In this document: positions 34,338 through 43,950 of the stretch, piece by piece
Numbering within the stretch: position 1 is the first letter of the stretch
Layout: the number at the start of each line of letters is the position of its first letter
Assembly: GCA_027563935.2 (NCBI GenBank)
Contig: CM050449.1
Coordinates: forward strand, 79,825,178-79,889,177
Source of the DNA: Costus lasius
Lineage: Eukaryota > Streptophyta > Magnoliopsida > Zingiberales > Costaceae
DNA: 64,000 nt
Direction of reading: 5' to 3'
The notes under the pieces: generated by a model
What the model saw: only the letters and a program-made list of their open reading frames with translations
Told to the model about the DNA's origin: nothing
The model's database searches: none
Program-made: the position numbers and the translations under genes

Positions 34338-34815
34338 TGTTGGGAAACCCCGGGGACATTTTACAATTTTTCAGAGTCATGGACATACATATTTGCACAG
34401 CGGAAGAATGTCCCCGAAACAGGCCGGTCCCAAAAACCCAGTGAAGATCGCATGCAAGGGAGTCGACACGATGAGTTAAGAAATACCTTAGAGCAAAGAA
34501 GAGAGCGATGCCGATGTAGGCGTCCAAGCGTCCGCCCTCTGCAGTCTCACACACACGGATCTCTTGAGTTCTCTTCTTCCTCGCCCGGTGCTAGCCTCGG
34601 GAAGAAGATCCAAGCCTTGTGTTCTCTCTTCAATACTTGCGCTACCTCCAAGGTAGAAGCGCCAATTGATGAAGAAGAATGCCGCCAAGCCTTCAAGTCT
34701 CTTGCGCCAAAGGAGGAAGAGAAGATGAAGCTTGCGGCTGGGATTTGATGGAAGAAAAAGGTTGCGCCAATGCCTCTTCAAACCCTTGCTTTCGCCCCTC
34801 CTCTTGTGTTCACGC
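34338..34815 (-). repeat. B2 3' LTR, distal piece (478 bp)
   Basis: It matches 51013-51490 of the B2 5' LTR. It ends with CACGC (34811-34815), the target duplication of A2. Frames within it are LTR sequence, not genes. Confidence 0.93.
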
Positions 34816-36483
34816 TGTTGGGGTATGCCCTTAAGGCTAATGTTTGAGGCCTTGGGATTGTATAAGTATCATGTAATAAACTCTTAAGTTTATAAAAGGC
34901 ATGGTTATTATTCAGGTTGTTATCTTGTCTGCTGTAATAAGTGTACTTCTGAATAATGTCTCAAAGCTGTTCAGCTAGGCTGACAGGCTCTATGTCCTTA
35001 GTCGAGATATCTTGGTGAACATGAGACAGCCTTGATATGATTGAGACTAATATGAGTGCTAATCTTATAGGATGCTTCGAGCATGGAATAAGATGTAGAC
35101 TCATGAGTACATTGGATGTACTGGACAGACCCTACTCGGATATTCCATTGCTTGTCACAATGTGAATGATCCTTGTAAGCACTAAGTGGCACATGTCCTT
35201 TGACTTGAGATCACTTGTGTTTCTAAATGATGATTGTCATTGTTTTGAGGTAGTTCAATATCATTTGAAACATAATGATTATAGACTATCTTGGATGGTG
35301 AGCTTGAGTCAGGTTAGGGCACTTGTGATAGATAAAGGATTGCCGTCTCCTTGTTTAAGGAGTGTGATGTTCTAGAGGGCCCCCCTATATGAGATGATTG
35401 AGGAAGTGTATGGCCATACCCAGATGACTATGTTCATCTGATCTAATCATGCTCATCGTATTGGAGTTACAGGCTTGACATGCTTGTCCAATAAGAACAT
35501 CCAGTGGCAAAGGAATCATGTATGCCAAGTGAGTTGATTCACACTTATGCTATGGTTTGGGTGGAGTCTTGGAAGACTCTTTCCTTTATATCGGGAGACA
35601 GTGATGTGTTGCTAGATACCCCTCACTGATCGTGATAACGTAAGTTATCGTTACCGACGTTTAAAGGAAACCCTCAGGGTCACACAATTTGGTGATATGG
35701 CTTTCTTTGAGTCAGATCGTGTGGACTGAATTATTTGGGTTCAGTTTAAAGGGATATAGACTCTGATTGTAAGTGAGATCTAGCTTGATCATGTTTGATT
35801 GATTAGGGCTTGAGATCGGTAAGCTTCGATCGAGAGTATTGATGCTAGATCGGTGAGATCAAGAGCATCATAAGATGAACGGTTGGATTGGAAACCTTAG
35901 GGTTTGGTTGATCTAGACCGATTGCTTTGGTTTGGACCAATTTGGATTGAACCGGTTTACATGGGTGAACCCATGGTTCGATCCATAAGCGTTTTGGGCG
36001 GTTTGCTTGAAGAGGAGAACGCATGGCTTAATGGAGTTTCCAAATTTGGAAAGTCATTGAGCGCATGGCTCCTTGAAACGCCAAAACGGCTTGAGCTCAT
36101 TCATCCCTTGTCTCCTTGCGTTTTGCTCTTGCTCGGCGAGACTTGAGAGAAGCTTGGAGTGGACGACAAGAGGAGAACCGGAAAAAGCATCATCTTCATC
36201 CCTACCACTCGAGAAGGACAACTTGGCATTTTGCTAGCACAAAGTTGCGCAAGTTGGAAGCCTTCATCACTTGGTGTGTGTATTCTTTGGAGGAGATCTC
36301 GCTTGCTCTCTCTCATTCCAAGCCGCCATCCAATCCATGGCATTGGTAAGATCAAAACTTGATCTTAAGTTGAATTAAGTTAACATATAGTTCATATGCG
36401 ATCTACTTGAAGCCCTCTTTCCGCTATGCATGCTAGATGCGCATGTTTAGGGTTTCTTCCCCCTTAGATTAGGGGTTTCATCA
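34816..36483 (+). repeat. 5' LTR of A2
   Basis: TGTTGGGG...GGGGTTTCATCA, 1,668 bp. A splice-donor-like ATTG/GTAAGA is at 36346. Small open frames such as 35904-36146 occur in all A LTRs simply because the LTR repeats. Confidence 0.96.
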
Positions 36484-36485
36484 AT

Positions 36486-36497
36486 TGGTATCAGAGC
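36486..36497 (+). other. Primer binding site of A2
   Basis: TGGTATCAGAGC lies two bases after the 5' LTR. A1 has lost this site. Confidence 0.92.
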
Positions 36498-36658
36498 GAG
36501 GCTCTCCATATGATCTATATGATTGCTTTACGATTTTGTGATCCATGTTGGTTGCGCTTACTTTGGTTACATGATGGTTGCGCTTACTTTGGTTACATGA
36601 TGGTTGCGCTTGTATCATGGTTGCATGAAGGTTGCGCTTGTATCATATGTTGACATGT

Positions 36659-36757
36659 AGTTTGCGCTCCCCCTTGAAGGGGACCCCCTAAAGTTTGTGC
36701 TCCCCCTTGAAGGGGACCCCCTAAAGTATGCGCTCCCCCTTGAAGGGGACCCCCTTA
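36659..36757 (+). repeat. Three 33 bp units in A2 leader
   Basis: Units begin near 36664, 36697 and 36730. Each has CCCCTTGAAGGGG, a 13 bp palindrome, and then ACCCCC, which could pair with the same GGGG run, giving alternative short stems. Confidence 0.9.
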
Positions 36758-37832
36758 GATCTAAGGGTTATCAAGCATGTTGTTTGTTTATTTGCGCACG
36801 TTCTAAAAGTTTTCTAAAACTTACATCTTGCGCGCTTGATTAGATCTAAGGTGCCACTACATTAAACCCTTAGATGGGTTGATGGGGTTGAAGTCACCAC
36901 TAGGTTAGATCCAAGTCTGATCAGACCATCTGACAGCTCAGATGGGTTAACCTGATAGCACCTATGCGCAAGCACAAGGTGGCTATAGGTTGACTGCATC
37001 TAGGGCGTGTAGCGAGGTCTGGTTGAGACACTACTGAACACACTTGAGTTAGGCCCGGGGTCACACCCGCTTGCCAAAACTCATGAGGGTAGTTCAGCCC
37101 TTGGCGCATGCATGGTTGACCATTAGGTCAACTCGGGTCAGTTAGGACTCGGTGCATGCAAGGGCAATGGATCTAACTAGATGGTTGAGTGGATCCCTAT
37201 CAATGGACCATTGTAAGGTTGTAGGGCTCATAAGGAAATTAAAATTGATGCCATGGGGTTTTCAAAACTTTTAATTTCAAGATGATTGGATCACATGTTG
37301 ATTGAACCATATGCTTGTTTATTTAGTCTTATGTGGGTTGCCCATATTGTGTGCTGTGCTGGGGCCTGCGTGCCTGGTAAATTATAAGTTAATTTTTGTG
37401 ATCTGCGAATCACATTGTTTTAATTTATGAAATGTAGTTGACCTGCGAGTCAACCTTGTCTAGATAGATCAAATGTACTTTGATTAGACAAGAGTACAAA
37501 GGCACACATCCAAGAGGGGCATTCACCTGGTGGTGCACCTGAGGTGCTCTTGGCGCTAGGGCACTGGGTTGGACCAGATGAGATGCAATGAAGCTCAAGT
37601 GAAGACTTAAGTAACATTAAGGTCTTACTAGGGTTCATGGGCTTTTACCACATAAGATCATGCTTTCTACTTATTGCTAATAATTAGAATTGCATGTTTA
37701 TGTTTATCTTCTGCTATAGCCATAGGCATGCCTGATAGTAAGAAGATAAAAGACCGTTAAAATCCAACGCTAATATATCAAGCTCGTAAGCCTTCTGACG
37801 CGAAACCTCACCTTTCTGATTATCGTTGGAGC

Positions 37833-37858
37833 CGTGTTGAACCCACTCAGTGGGCACG
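37833..37858 (+). other. Leader hairpin H1 of A2
   Basis: Outer stem CGTG/CACG, five-base bulge TTGAA on the 5' side, inner stem CCCAC/GTGGG, loop TCA. Copies are at 17431-17456 (A1) and 59243-59268 (A3, -). B and C have a UCCCAC/GUGGGA hairpin at the same relative place. Confidence 0.65.
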
Positions 37859-38038
37859 TCCATCTATCTTCAGACGGTGCTGGATTTCACCTGCGTGTTA
37901 CAGAGTTGGGATTTATCCCCTCTCGTTGCTCAGCATAGCACGTGGTGGTCCAGGGAGTAGGTCGGGTCAGCTTGACCATGTAGGCTACATATGTGGCGCA
38001 TATGGTAGCACATGGAGGCAGCCATCTCTGGGATCAGA

Positions 38039-38070
38039 GACTGTGTTGTACCAACTCAGTTGGCACAGTC
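38039..38070 (+). other. Leader hairpin H2 of A2
   Basis: Outer stem GACTGTG/CACAGTC, bulge TTGTA on the 5' side, inner stem CCAAC/GTTGG, loop TCA. All 12 pairs are Watson-Crick. Copies are at 17637-17668 (A1) and 59031-59062 (A3, -). B and C have the same architecture with different stem bases. Confidence 0.75.
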
Positions 38071-38164
38071 TGCTGGATTGCCAAGATGAAGGGGAATCGC
38101 ACGGGTTGGCGATTGGCTGGGACAGCCTACCAGAAACTAGTGCTTGTCATCTCTGTGCATCTTA

Positions 38165-38180
38165 TCTCGCCTGAGCGGGA
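38165..38180 (+). other. Leader hairpin H3 of A2
   Basis: Stem TCTCGC/GCGGGA (one G-U pair), loop CTGA, preceded by GCATCT, which is also present before H3 in B and C. Copies are at 17763-17778 (A1) and 58921-58936 (A3, -). Confidence 0.65.
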
Positions 38181-38372
38181 CGCGGAGACCAAGTATGAAA
38201 TCTGGATCCCATCTCACTAAAAGAGTGTTTACTCTTTCGGACTGTTTACTGGATTTTTCAGTCAGACAAAATAGTGAGAAAAGAATCTTTCTTAAGTCCT
38301 GGATTGATTCTGAAACATTGATACTGACCTTGCTGTTCTTGCTTGTTGTAGATTCCTGCAGCAACGAACACC

Positions 38373-41300
38373 ATGAGCTTCAATGTGCGATCCCTACTGG
38401 AAAGGGAGAAGTTTGCTGGGCCGAACTTCTCTGACTGGTTCGGACACCTTAAGATTGTTCTTAAGGCAGAGAGGAAACTGTATGTCCTCGAGACGGCGAT
38501 ACCGCCGCAGCCCGCTCCGAACGCCGCAAGGGCGGTTCGGGATGCCTACGAAAAGCACGTCAATGATAGCATTGATGTCGCTTGCCTGATGCTAGCGTCT
38601 ATGACGCCACCGCTGCAGCGTCAGCATGAGGATATGTCGGCTATAGAAATTATAGCGAACCTCAAGATGCTGTATGCTGCACAGGCGAGGACTGAGCGCT
38701 ATAATCTGACGAAGCTCTTCTTTCAGAGCAAACTGGCTGAGGGGAGCCCAGTGGGAGCTCACGTGCTCAAGATGATTGGGCACAAGGAGGCTCTGGAGAA
38801 ACTGGGGCATACCATCAACCAGGAGCTTGCTGTGGATATTATTCTGCAGTCTCTCCCGCCTTCTTTCGATGCGTTCATTATTAATTTTAATATGAACAAG
38901 ATCGATTGTACGCCGGCAGAGCTGTTGAATATGCTCTTGACTACTGAGGAAACTCTGAAGGGTAAGCCTTCAACCTCTGTCTTGATGGTTCCTTCAAGGA
39001 ACAAGAAGAAGGGGAAGAAGGGCAAGGCCCCTGTCAAGAATTACAGCAAGGCCCTGAAACAGAAGGTCAAGCGGTCGAAGGACAACAGGTGTTTCCACTG
39101 TGGCCAGCTGGGTCACTGGAAAAAGGACTGTAAAGCGCTCCAAGGAGATAAGAGGGGAAGCATCGCTTCTGGCTCAGGTATATATGTGACTGAGGTCATG
39201 TTATCTTCTTCTTCTATTTCATGGGTGTTGGACACTGCATGTGGAGTTCACATTTGTTCAAATGTGCAGGAACTCAAGAGAAGAAGGCAGGTGGGACAGC
39301 ATGAGGTAGACCTACGAGTTGGAAACGGGGCACGGGTTGCTGCTGTTGCTGTAGGAGACTATTTCATTTCTTTACCATCTGGCATTGTATTAGAATTGAA
39401 CAATTGTTATTTTGTACCCAGTATTACCAAGAATATTATCTCTATTCCTGCTCTTGTCAGGAAAGGATTTGCCTTTGAATGCAAGATTTCAAAGTGTGTT
39501 TTATCTCATGATAATATTGTGTATGCAACTGGTTCAATTAACAATGGGTTATACATGTTGGACATGGAAAATTCTATACAAAACATTGATAATAAGAAAG
39601 CCAAGTATGCTGATGACAGCACCTTGCTATGGCATAGTCGTTTAGGCCATATAAACGAGAAGCGCATTAAGCGGTTGCATGAACATGGACTGCTGGGATC
39701 ATTCTCCTATGAGGAGATTGATACATGCAAAGCTTGTTTGATGGGTAAAATGACGAAGTCTCCTTTTCTTAACAAAGGTCAAAGGACTTCAGGTTTACTT
39801 GACCTTATACACAGTGATGTGTGTGGGCCTTTCAGTAAACATGCCAGAGGTGGCTATCAGTACTTCATTACCTTTACTGATGATTTCAATAGGTATGGAT
39901 ATGTCTATTTAATGAGACATAAAAGTGAATCTTTTGACAAGTTCAAAGAGTTCAAAAATGAAGTACAAAATCAGTTAGGCCGAAATATCAAGGCACTTCG
40001 TTCTGATCGAGGTGGTGAATACCTGAGTCATGCGTTTACTGACTATCTGAAGGAGTGTGGGATTATCTCACAGCTCACTCCGCCAGGAACACCGCAGTGG
40101 AATGGTGTGTCCGAGAGGAGAAATAGAACGTTACTTGATATGGTTCGTTCTATGATGAGTCAGGCTACTCTTCCATATTCCTTTTGGGGTTTTGCACTGG
40201 AAACAGCTGCAAAGGTACTAAACCGAGTGCCATCCAAGGCAGTTTTAAAGACGCCATATGAGTTATGGTATGGGAAACAGCCTAGCTTGACATTTATCAG
40301 GATCTGGGGTTGCGAGGCTTATGTCAAAAAGCTCGCCTCTGGGAAACTAGAGAGCAGATCTGAGAAATGTATCTTTGTCGGTTACCCTAAGGAAACTAAG
40401 GGTTATTATTTCTACGATCCCAAAGAGAACAAGGTTTTTGTTGCTCGGACGGCCATATTTCTTGAGAAGGAGTTTCTTCTGCAAGAGGCTAGTGGGAGAG
40501 AAATAAAGCTAGATGAGAATCCAGAGGAAGGACAAAGTAGTCAAGCACAGTTGGATGAGCCTGAGCCGGTAGATCAGGTTATTGAGCAACCTGAGGCTCA
40601 AATATCACGGGAACCGCGAAGATCGGGTAGGATCCGTCGTCAGCCTGAGCGCTATGACGGAGTCTACATCATTGATAATGATGAACCCCTCACTTATGCG
40701 GATGCGGTCAGTGGACCGGAGTCAGCTAGATGGCTTGAAGCTATGCGAGCCGAGATGGACTCCATGTCAGATAATCAAGTCTGGGATTTGATTGATCCGC
40801 CTCCGGGAGTAATCCCTATAGGCTGTAAATGGATCTTCAAGAAGAAGATTGACATGGATGGTAACGTAGTTACCTATAAAGGCAGGCTAGTAGCGAAAGG
40901 TTTCAAACAAATCTACGGGATAGATTATGATGAAACTTTCTCTCCTGTAGCCATGTTTAAGTCTATTCGGATTCTTTTCGCGATAGCAGCATATTACGAC
41001 TATGAGATCTGGCAGATGGATGTGAAAACAGCTTTCCTTAATGGAAATCTGGATGAGGATGTGTATATGACACAACCTGAGGGTTTCACTAATCCATCAG
41101 ATCGTCATAAAATATGCAAGTTAAAGAAGTCCATTTATGGACTGAAACAAGCATCAAGAAGCTGGAACATTCGTTTTGATGAATCAATCTCTGAGTTTGG
41201 TTTCATCAAGAACGAGGATGACCCGTGTGTATATAAGAGGTTTAGTGGGAGCGTGATTACATTCCTAATCCTCTACGTCGATGATATCTTAATCATTGGA

Positions 41301-42257
41301 AATGATATTCCTGAACTGCATGCTGTTAAGGCATGGTTAGGAAAATGTTTCCAGATGAAAGATTTAGGAGAAGCAGCCTATGTACTAGGTGTGAAGATCT
41401 ACCGGGATAGATCTAAGAGGCTTCTCGGGCTGTGCCAGAGTACTTACATCGATAAAGTCCTGGAGAGATTCCATTTAGAGAATTCTAAACGTGGATATCT
41501 TCCAGTCAGACATGGTCTGAATCTTTCGAAGAGTCAGTGTCCACAAACACAGACTGAGAAAGATGAAATGGACAATACGCCTTATGCTTCGGCTATTGGA
41601 TCCATTATGTATGCGATGTTGTGTACTCGCCCAGACGTCGCTTACGGGTTAAGCGTAACCAGTCGATTCCAAAGTAATCCAGGTTTGGCGCACTGGATTG
41701 CGGTCAAGAACATTTTAAAATATCTGCGGAGGACCAAAGATATGTTCTTGATATATGGTGGTCAGGAAGAACTCAGTATAGAGGGATATACTGACGCTTC
41801 GTTCCAGTCGGACCAGGATGATTTCCGATCGCAATCAGGCTATGTTTTTAGCTTGAATGGTGGAGCAGTGGTGTGGAAAAGTTTCAAACAGTCAACTGTT
41901 GCTGATTCCACAACAGAAGCCGAGTATGTTGCAGCCTCGGAAGCATCCAAGGAGGCAGTGTGGATTCGTAAGTTCGTGAGAGAACTTGGTGTCGTTCCTT
42001 CAAGTGCAGATCCTTTGGTTATCTTCTGTGATAACACTGGAGCCATCGCACAAGCAAAGGAACCGCGGTCGCACCAGAAGTCCAAGCACATACAGAGACA
42101 GTTTCACTTGATCCGGGAGATCATTGATCGTGGCGAGATCAAGATTTGCAAGGTTCATACAGATGACAATCTGGCAGACCCGCTTACCAAGCCTCTGGCG
42201 CAGCAGAAGCATGAGAAGCACTGTAATAATATGGGTTTGAGATTTCTCAACCATTAG
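38373..42257 (+). CDS. A2 copia gag-pol polyprotein (1,294 aa), intact
   Basis: Same domain order as A1. Residue positions: CCHC knuckle 240-253, protease Asp 287 in DTACG, integrase Asp 482, Asp 545 and Glu 581 (35 residues between the last two, as expected for DD35E), reverse transcriptase YVDD at 968-971, RNase H in the last 180 residues (TDASFQ, CDNTGAIAQ, STTEAEYVA). Every catalytic residue I know for the family is present, and the length is normal for a plant copia element. It differs from A1 and A3 by a few residues (for example Asn for Ser in the integrase DDFSRYG segment). Gag and Pol come from one frame, so how their ratio is set is not evident; splicing or proteolysis are possible. 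Confidence 0.97.
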   Translation: MSFNVRSLLEREKFAGPNFSDWFGHLKIVLKAERKLYVLETAIPPQPAPNAARAVRDAYEKHVNDSIDVACLMLASMTPPLQRQHEDMSAIEIIANLKMLYAAQARTERYNLTKLFFQSKLAEGSPVGAHVLKMIGHKEALEKLGHTINQELAVDIILQSLPPSFDAFIINFNMNKIDCTPAELLNMLLTTEETLKGKPSTSVLMVPSRNKKKGKKGKAPVKNYSKALKQKVKRSKDNRCFHCGQLGHWKKDCKALQGDKRGSIASGSGIYVTEVMLSSSSISWVLDTACGVHICSNVQELKRRRQVGQHEVDLRVGNGARVAAVAVGDYFISLPSGIVLELNNCYFVPSITKNIISIPALVRKGFAFECKISKCVLSHDNIVYATGSINNGLYMLDMENSIQNIDNKKAKYADDSTLLWHSRLGHINEKRIKRLHEHGLLGSFSYEEIDTCKACLMGKMTKSPFLNKGQRTSGLLDLIHSDVCGPFSKHARGGYQYFITFTDDFNRYGYVYLMRHKSESFDKFKEFKNEVQNQLGRNIKALRSDRGGEYLSHAFTDYLKECGIISQLTPPGTPQWNGVSERRNRTLLDMVRSMMSQATLPYSFWGFALETAAKVLNRVPSKAVLKTPYELWYGKQPSLTFIRIWGCEAYVKKLASGKLESRSEKCIFVGYPKETKGYYFYDPKENKVFVARTAIFLEKEFLLQEASGREIKLDENPEEGQSSQAQLDEPEPVDQVIEQPEAQISREPRRSGRIRRQPERYDGVYIIDNDEPLTYADAVSGPESARWLEAMRAEMDSMSDNQVWDLIDPPPGVIPIGCKWIFKKKIDMDGNVVTYKGRLVAKGFKQIYGIDYDETFSPVAMFKSIRILFAIAAYYDYEIWQMDVKTAFLNGNLDEDVYMTQPEGFTNPSDRHKICKLKKSIYGLKQASRSWNIRFDESISEFGFIKNEDDPCVYKRFSGSVITFLILYVDDILIIGNDIPELHAVKAWLGKCFQMKDLGEAAYVLGVKIYRDRSKRLLGLCQSTYIDKVLERFHLENSKRGYLPVRHGLNLSKSQCPQTQTEKDEMDNTPYASAIGSIMYAMLCTRPDVAYGLSVTSRFQSNPGLAHWIAVKNILKYLRRTKDMFLIYGGQEELSIEGYTDASFQSDQDDFRSQSGYVFSLNGGAVVWKSFKQSTVADSTTEAEYVAASEASKEAVWIRKFVRELGVVPSSADPLVIFCDNTGAIAQAKEPRSHQKSKHIQRQFHLIREIIDRGEIKICKVHTDDNLADPLTKPLAQQKHEKHCNNMGLRFLNH

Positions 42258-42265
42258 ATTAAGTG

Positions 42266-42277
42266 CAAGTGGGAGAT
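42266..42277 (+). other. Polypurine tract of A2
   Basis: CAAGTGGGAGAT directly precedes the 3' LTR. Confidence 0.92.
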
Positions 42278-43945
42278 TGTTGGGGTATGCCCTTAAGGCT
42301 AATGTTTGAGGCCTTGGGATTGTATAAGTATCATGTAATAAACTCTTAAGTTTATAAAAGGCATGGTTATTATTCAGGTTGTTATCTTGTCTGCTGTAAT
42401 AAGTGTACTTCTGAATAATGTCTCAAAGCTGTTCAGCTAGGCTGACAGGCTCTATGTCCTTAGTCGAGATATCTTGGTGAACATGAGACAGCCTTGATAT
42501 GATTGAGACTAATATGAGTGCTAATCTTATAGGATGCTTCGAGCATGGAATAAGATGTAGACTCATGAGTACATTGGATGTACTGGACAGACCCTACTCG
42601 GATATTCCATTGCTTGTCACAATGTGAATGATCCTTGTAAGCACTAAGTGGCACATGTCCTTTGACTTGAGATCACTTGTGTTTCTAAATGATGATTGTC
42701 ATTGTTTTGAGGTAGTTCAATATCATTTGAAACATAATGATTATAGACTATCTTGGATGGTGAGCTTGAGTCAGGTTAGGGCACTTGTGATAGATAAAGG
42801 ATTGCCGTCTCCTTGTTTAAGGAGTGTGATGTTCTAGAGGGCCCCCCTATATGAGATGATTGAGGAAGTGTATGGCCATACCCAGATGACTATGTTCATC
42901 TGATCTAATCATGCTCATCGTATTGGAGTTACAGGCTTGACATGCTTGTCCAATAAGAACATCCAGTGGCAAAGGAATCATGTATGCCAAGTGAGTTGAT
43001 TCACACTTATGCTATGGTTTGGGTGGAGTCTTGGAAGACTCTTTCCTTTATATCGGGAGACAGTGATGTGTTGCTAGATACCCCTCACTGATCGTGATAA
43101 CGTAAGTTATCGTTACCGACGTTTAAAGGAAACCCTCAGGGTCACACAATTTGGTGATATGGCTTTCTTTGAGTCAGATCGTGTGGACTGAATTATTTGG
43201 GTTCAGTTTAAAGGGATATAGACTCTGATTGTAAGTGAGATCTAGCTTGATCATGTTTGATTGATTAGGGCTTGAGATCGGTAAGCTTCGATCGAGAGTA
43301 TTGATGCTAGATCGGTGAGATCAAGAGCATCATAAGATGAACGGTTGGATTGGAAACCTTAGGGTTTGGTTGATCTAGACCGATTGCTTTGGTTTGGACC
43401 AATTTGGATTGAACCGGTTTACATGGGTGAACCCATGGTTCGATCCATAAGCGTTTTGGGCGGTTTGCTTGAAGAGGAGAACGCATGGCTTAATGGAGTT
43501 TCCAAATTTGGAAAGTCATTGAGCGCATGGCTCCTTGAAACGCCAAAACGGCTTGAGCTCATTCATCCCTTGTCTCCTTGCGTTTTGCTCTTGCTCGGCG
43601 AGACTTGAGAGAAGCTTGGAGTGGACGACAAGAGGAGAACCGGAAAAAGCATCATCTTCATCCCTACCACTCGAGAAGGACAACTTGGCATTTTGCTAGC
43701 ACAAAGTTGCGCAAGTTGGAAGCCTTCATCACTTGGTGTGTGTATTCTTTGGAGGAGATCTCGCTTGCTCTCTCTCATTCCAAGCCGCCATCCAATCCAT
43801 GGCATTGGTAAGATCAAAACTTGATCTTAAGTTGAATTAAGTTAACATATAGTTCATATGCGATCTACTTGAAGCCCTCTTTCCGCTATGCATGCTAGAT
43901 GCGCATGTTTAGGGTTTCTTCCCCCTTAGATTAGGGGTTTCATCA
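42278..43945 (+). repeat. 3' LTR of A2
   Basis: 1,668 bp, apparently identical to 34816-36483. It is followed by target duplication CACGC at 43946-43950. Confidence 0.96.
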
Positions 43946-43950
43946 CACGC

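Larger units (their letters stand above)
36346..38351 (+). other. Putative leader intron of A2
   Basis: A donor GTAAGA in the LTR and an acceptor at the end of a T-rich tract (TTGCTTGTTGTAG) 21 bases before the gag ATG would remove the whole leader with its upstream ATGs and the primer binding site. The same pair occurs in A1 (13718, 17949) and A3 (60755, 58750 on -). This is a prediction only. Confidence 0.4.
36498..38372 (+). other. A2 leader (5' untranslated region)
   Basis: This 1.9 kb stretch lies between the primer binding site and gag. It holds repeats of a GGTTGCGCTTACTTTGGTTA type unit (36549-36650), the 33 bp array (36659-36757), the 12-mer GGCCTGCGTGCC (37363-37374) and hairpins H1-H3. 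It has several short open frames and upstream ATGs without recognisable products. Confidence 0.85.
34816..43945 (+). mobile_element. Element A2, complete and apparently intact copia retrotransposon
   Basis: A2 is 9,130 bp with two 1,668 bp LTRs that I could not tell apart by eye, the target duplication CACGC (34811-34815, 43946-43950), a primer binding site, a 1.9 kb leader, an open 1,294 aa polyprotein and a polypurine tract. The undisturbed insertion site is visible in the B2 5' LTR at 51486-51490. It is the best candidate for an autonomous element in the window. The lineage is Ty1/copia near the Tork/TAR/Angela group; I am not sure which. Confidence 0.96.

Noticed and set aside
35904..36146. 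80 aa frame recurring in every A LTR (and its antisense 84 aa partner)
   Set aside because: The recurrence is explained by the LTR being repeated six times; no known domain and no sign of coding constraint.
36486..36497. tRNA gene
   Set aside because: Only 12 bases complementary to the tRNA 3' end; it is the primer binding site.
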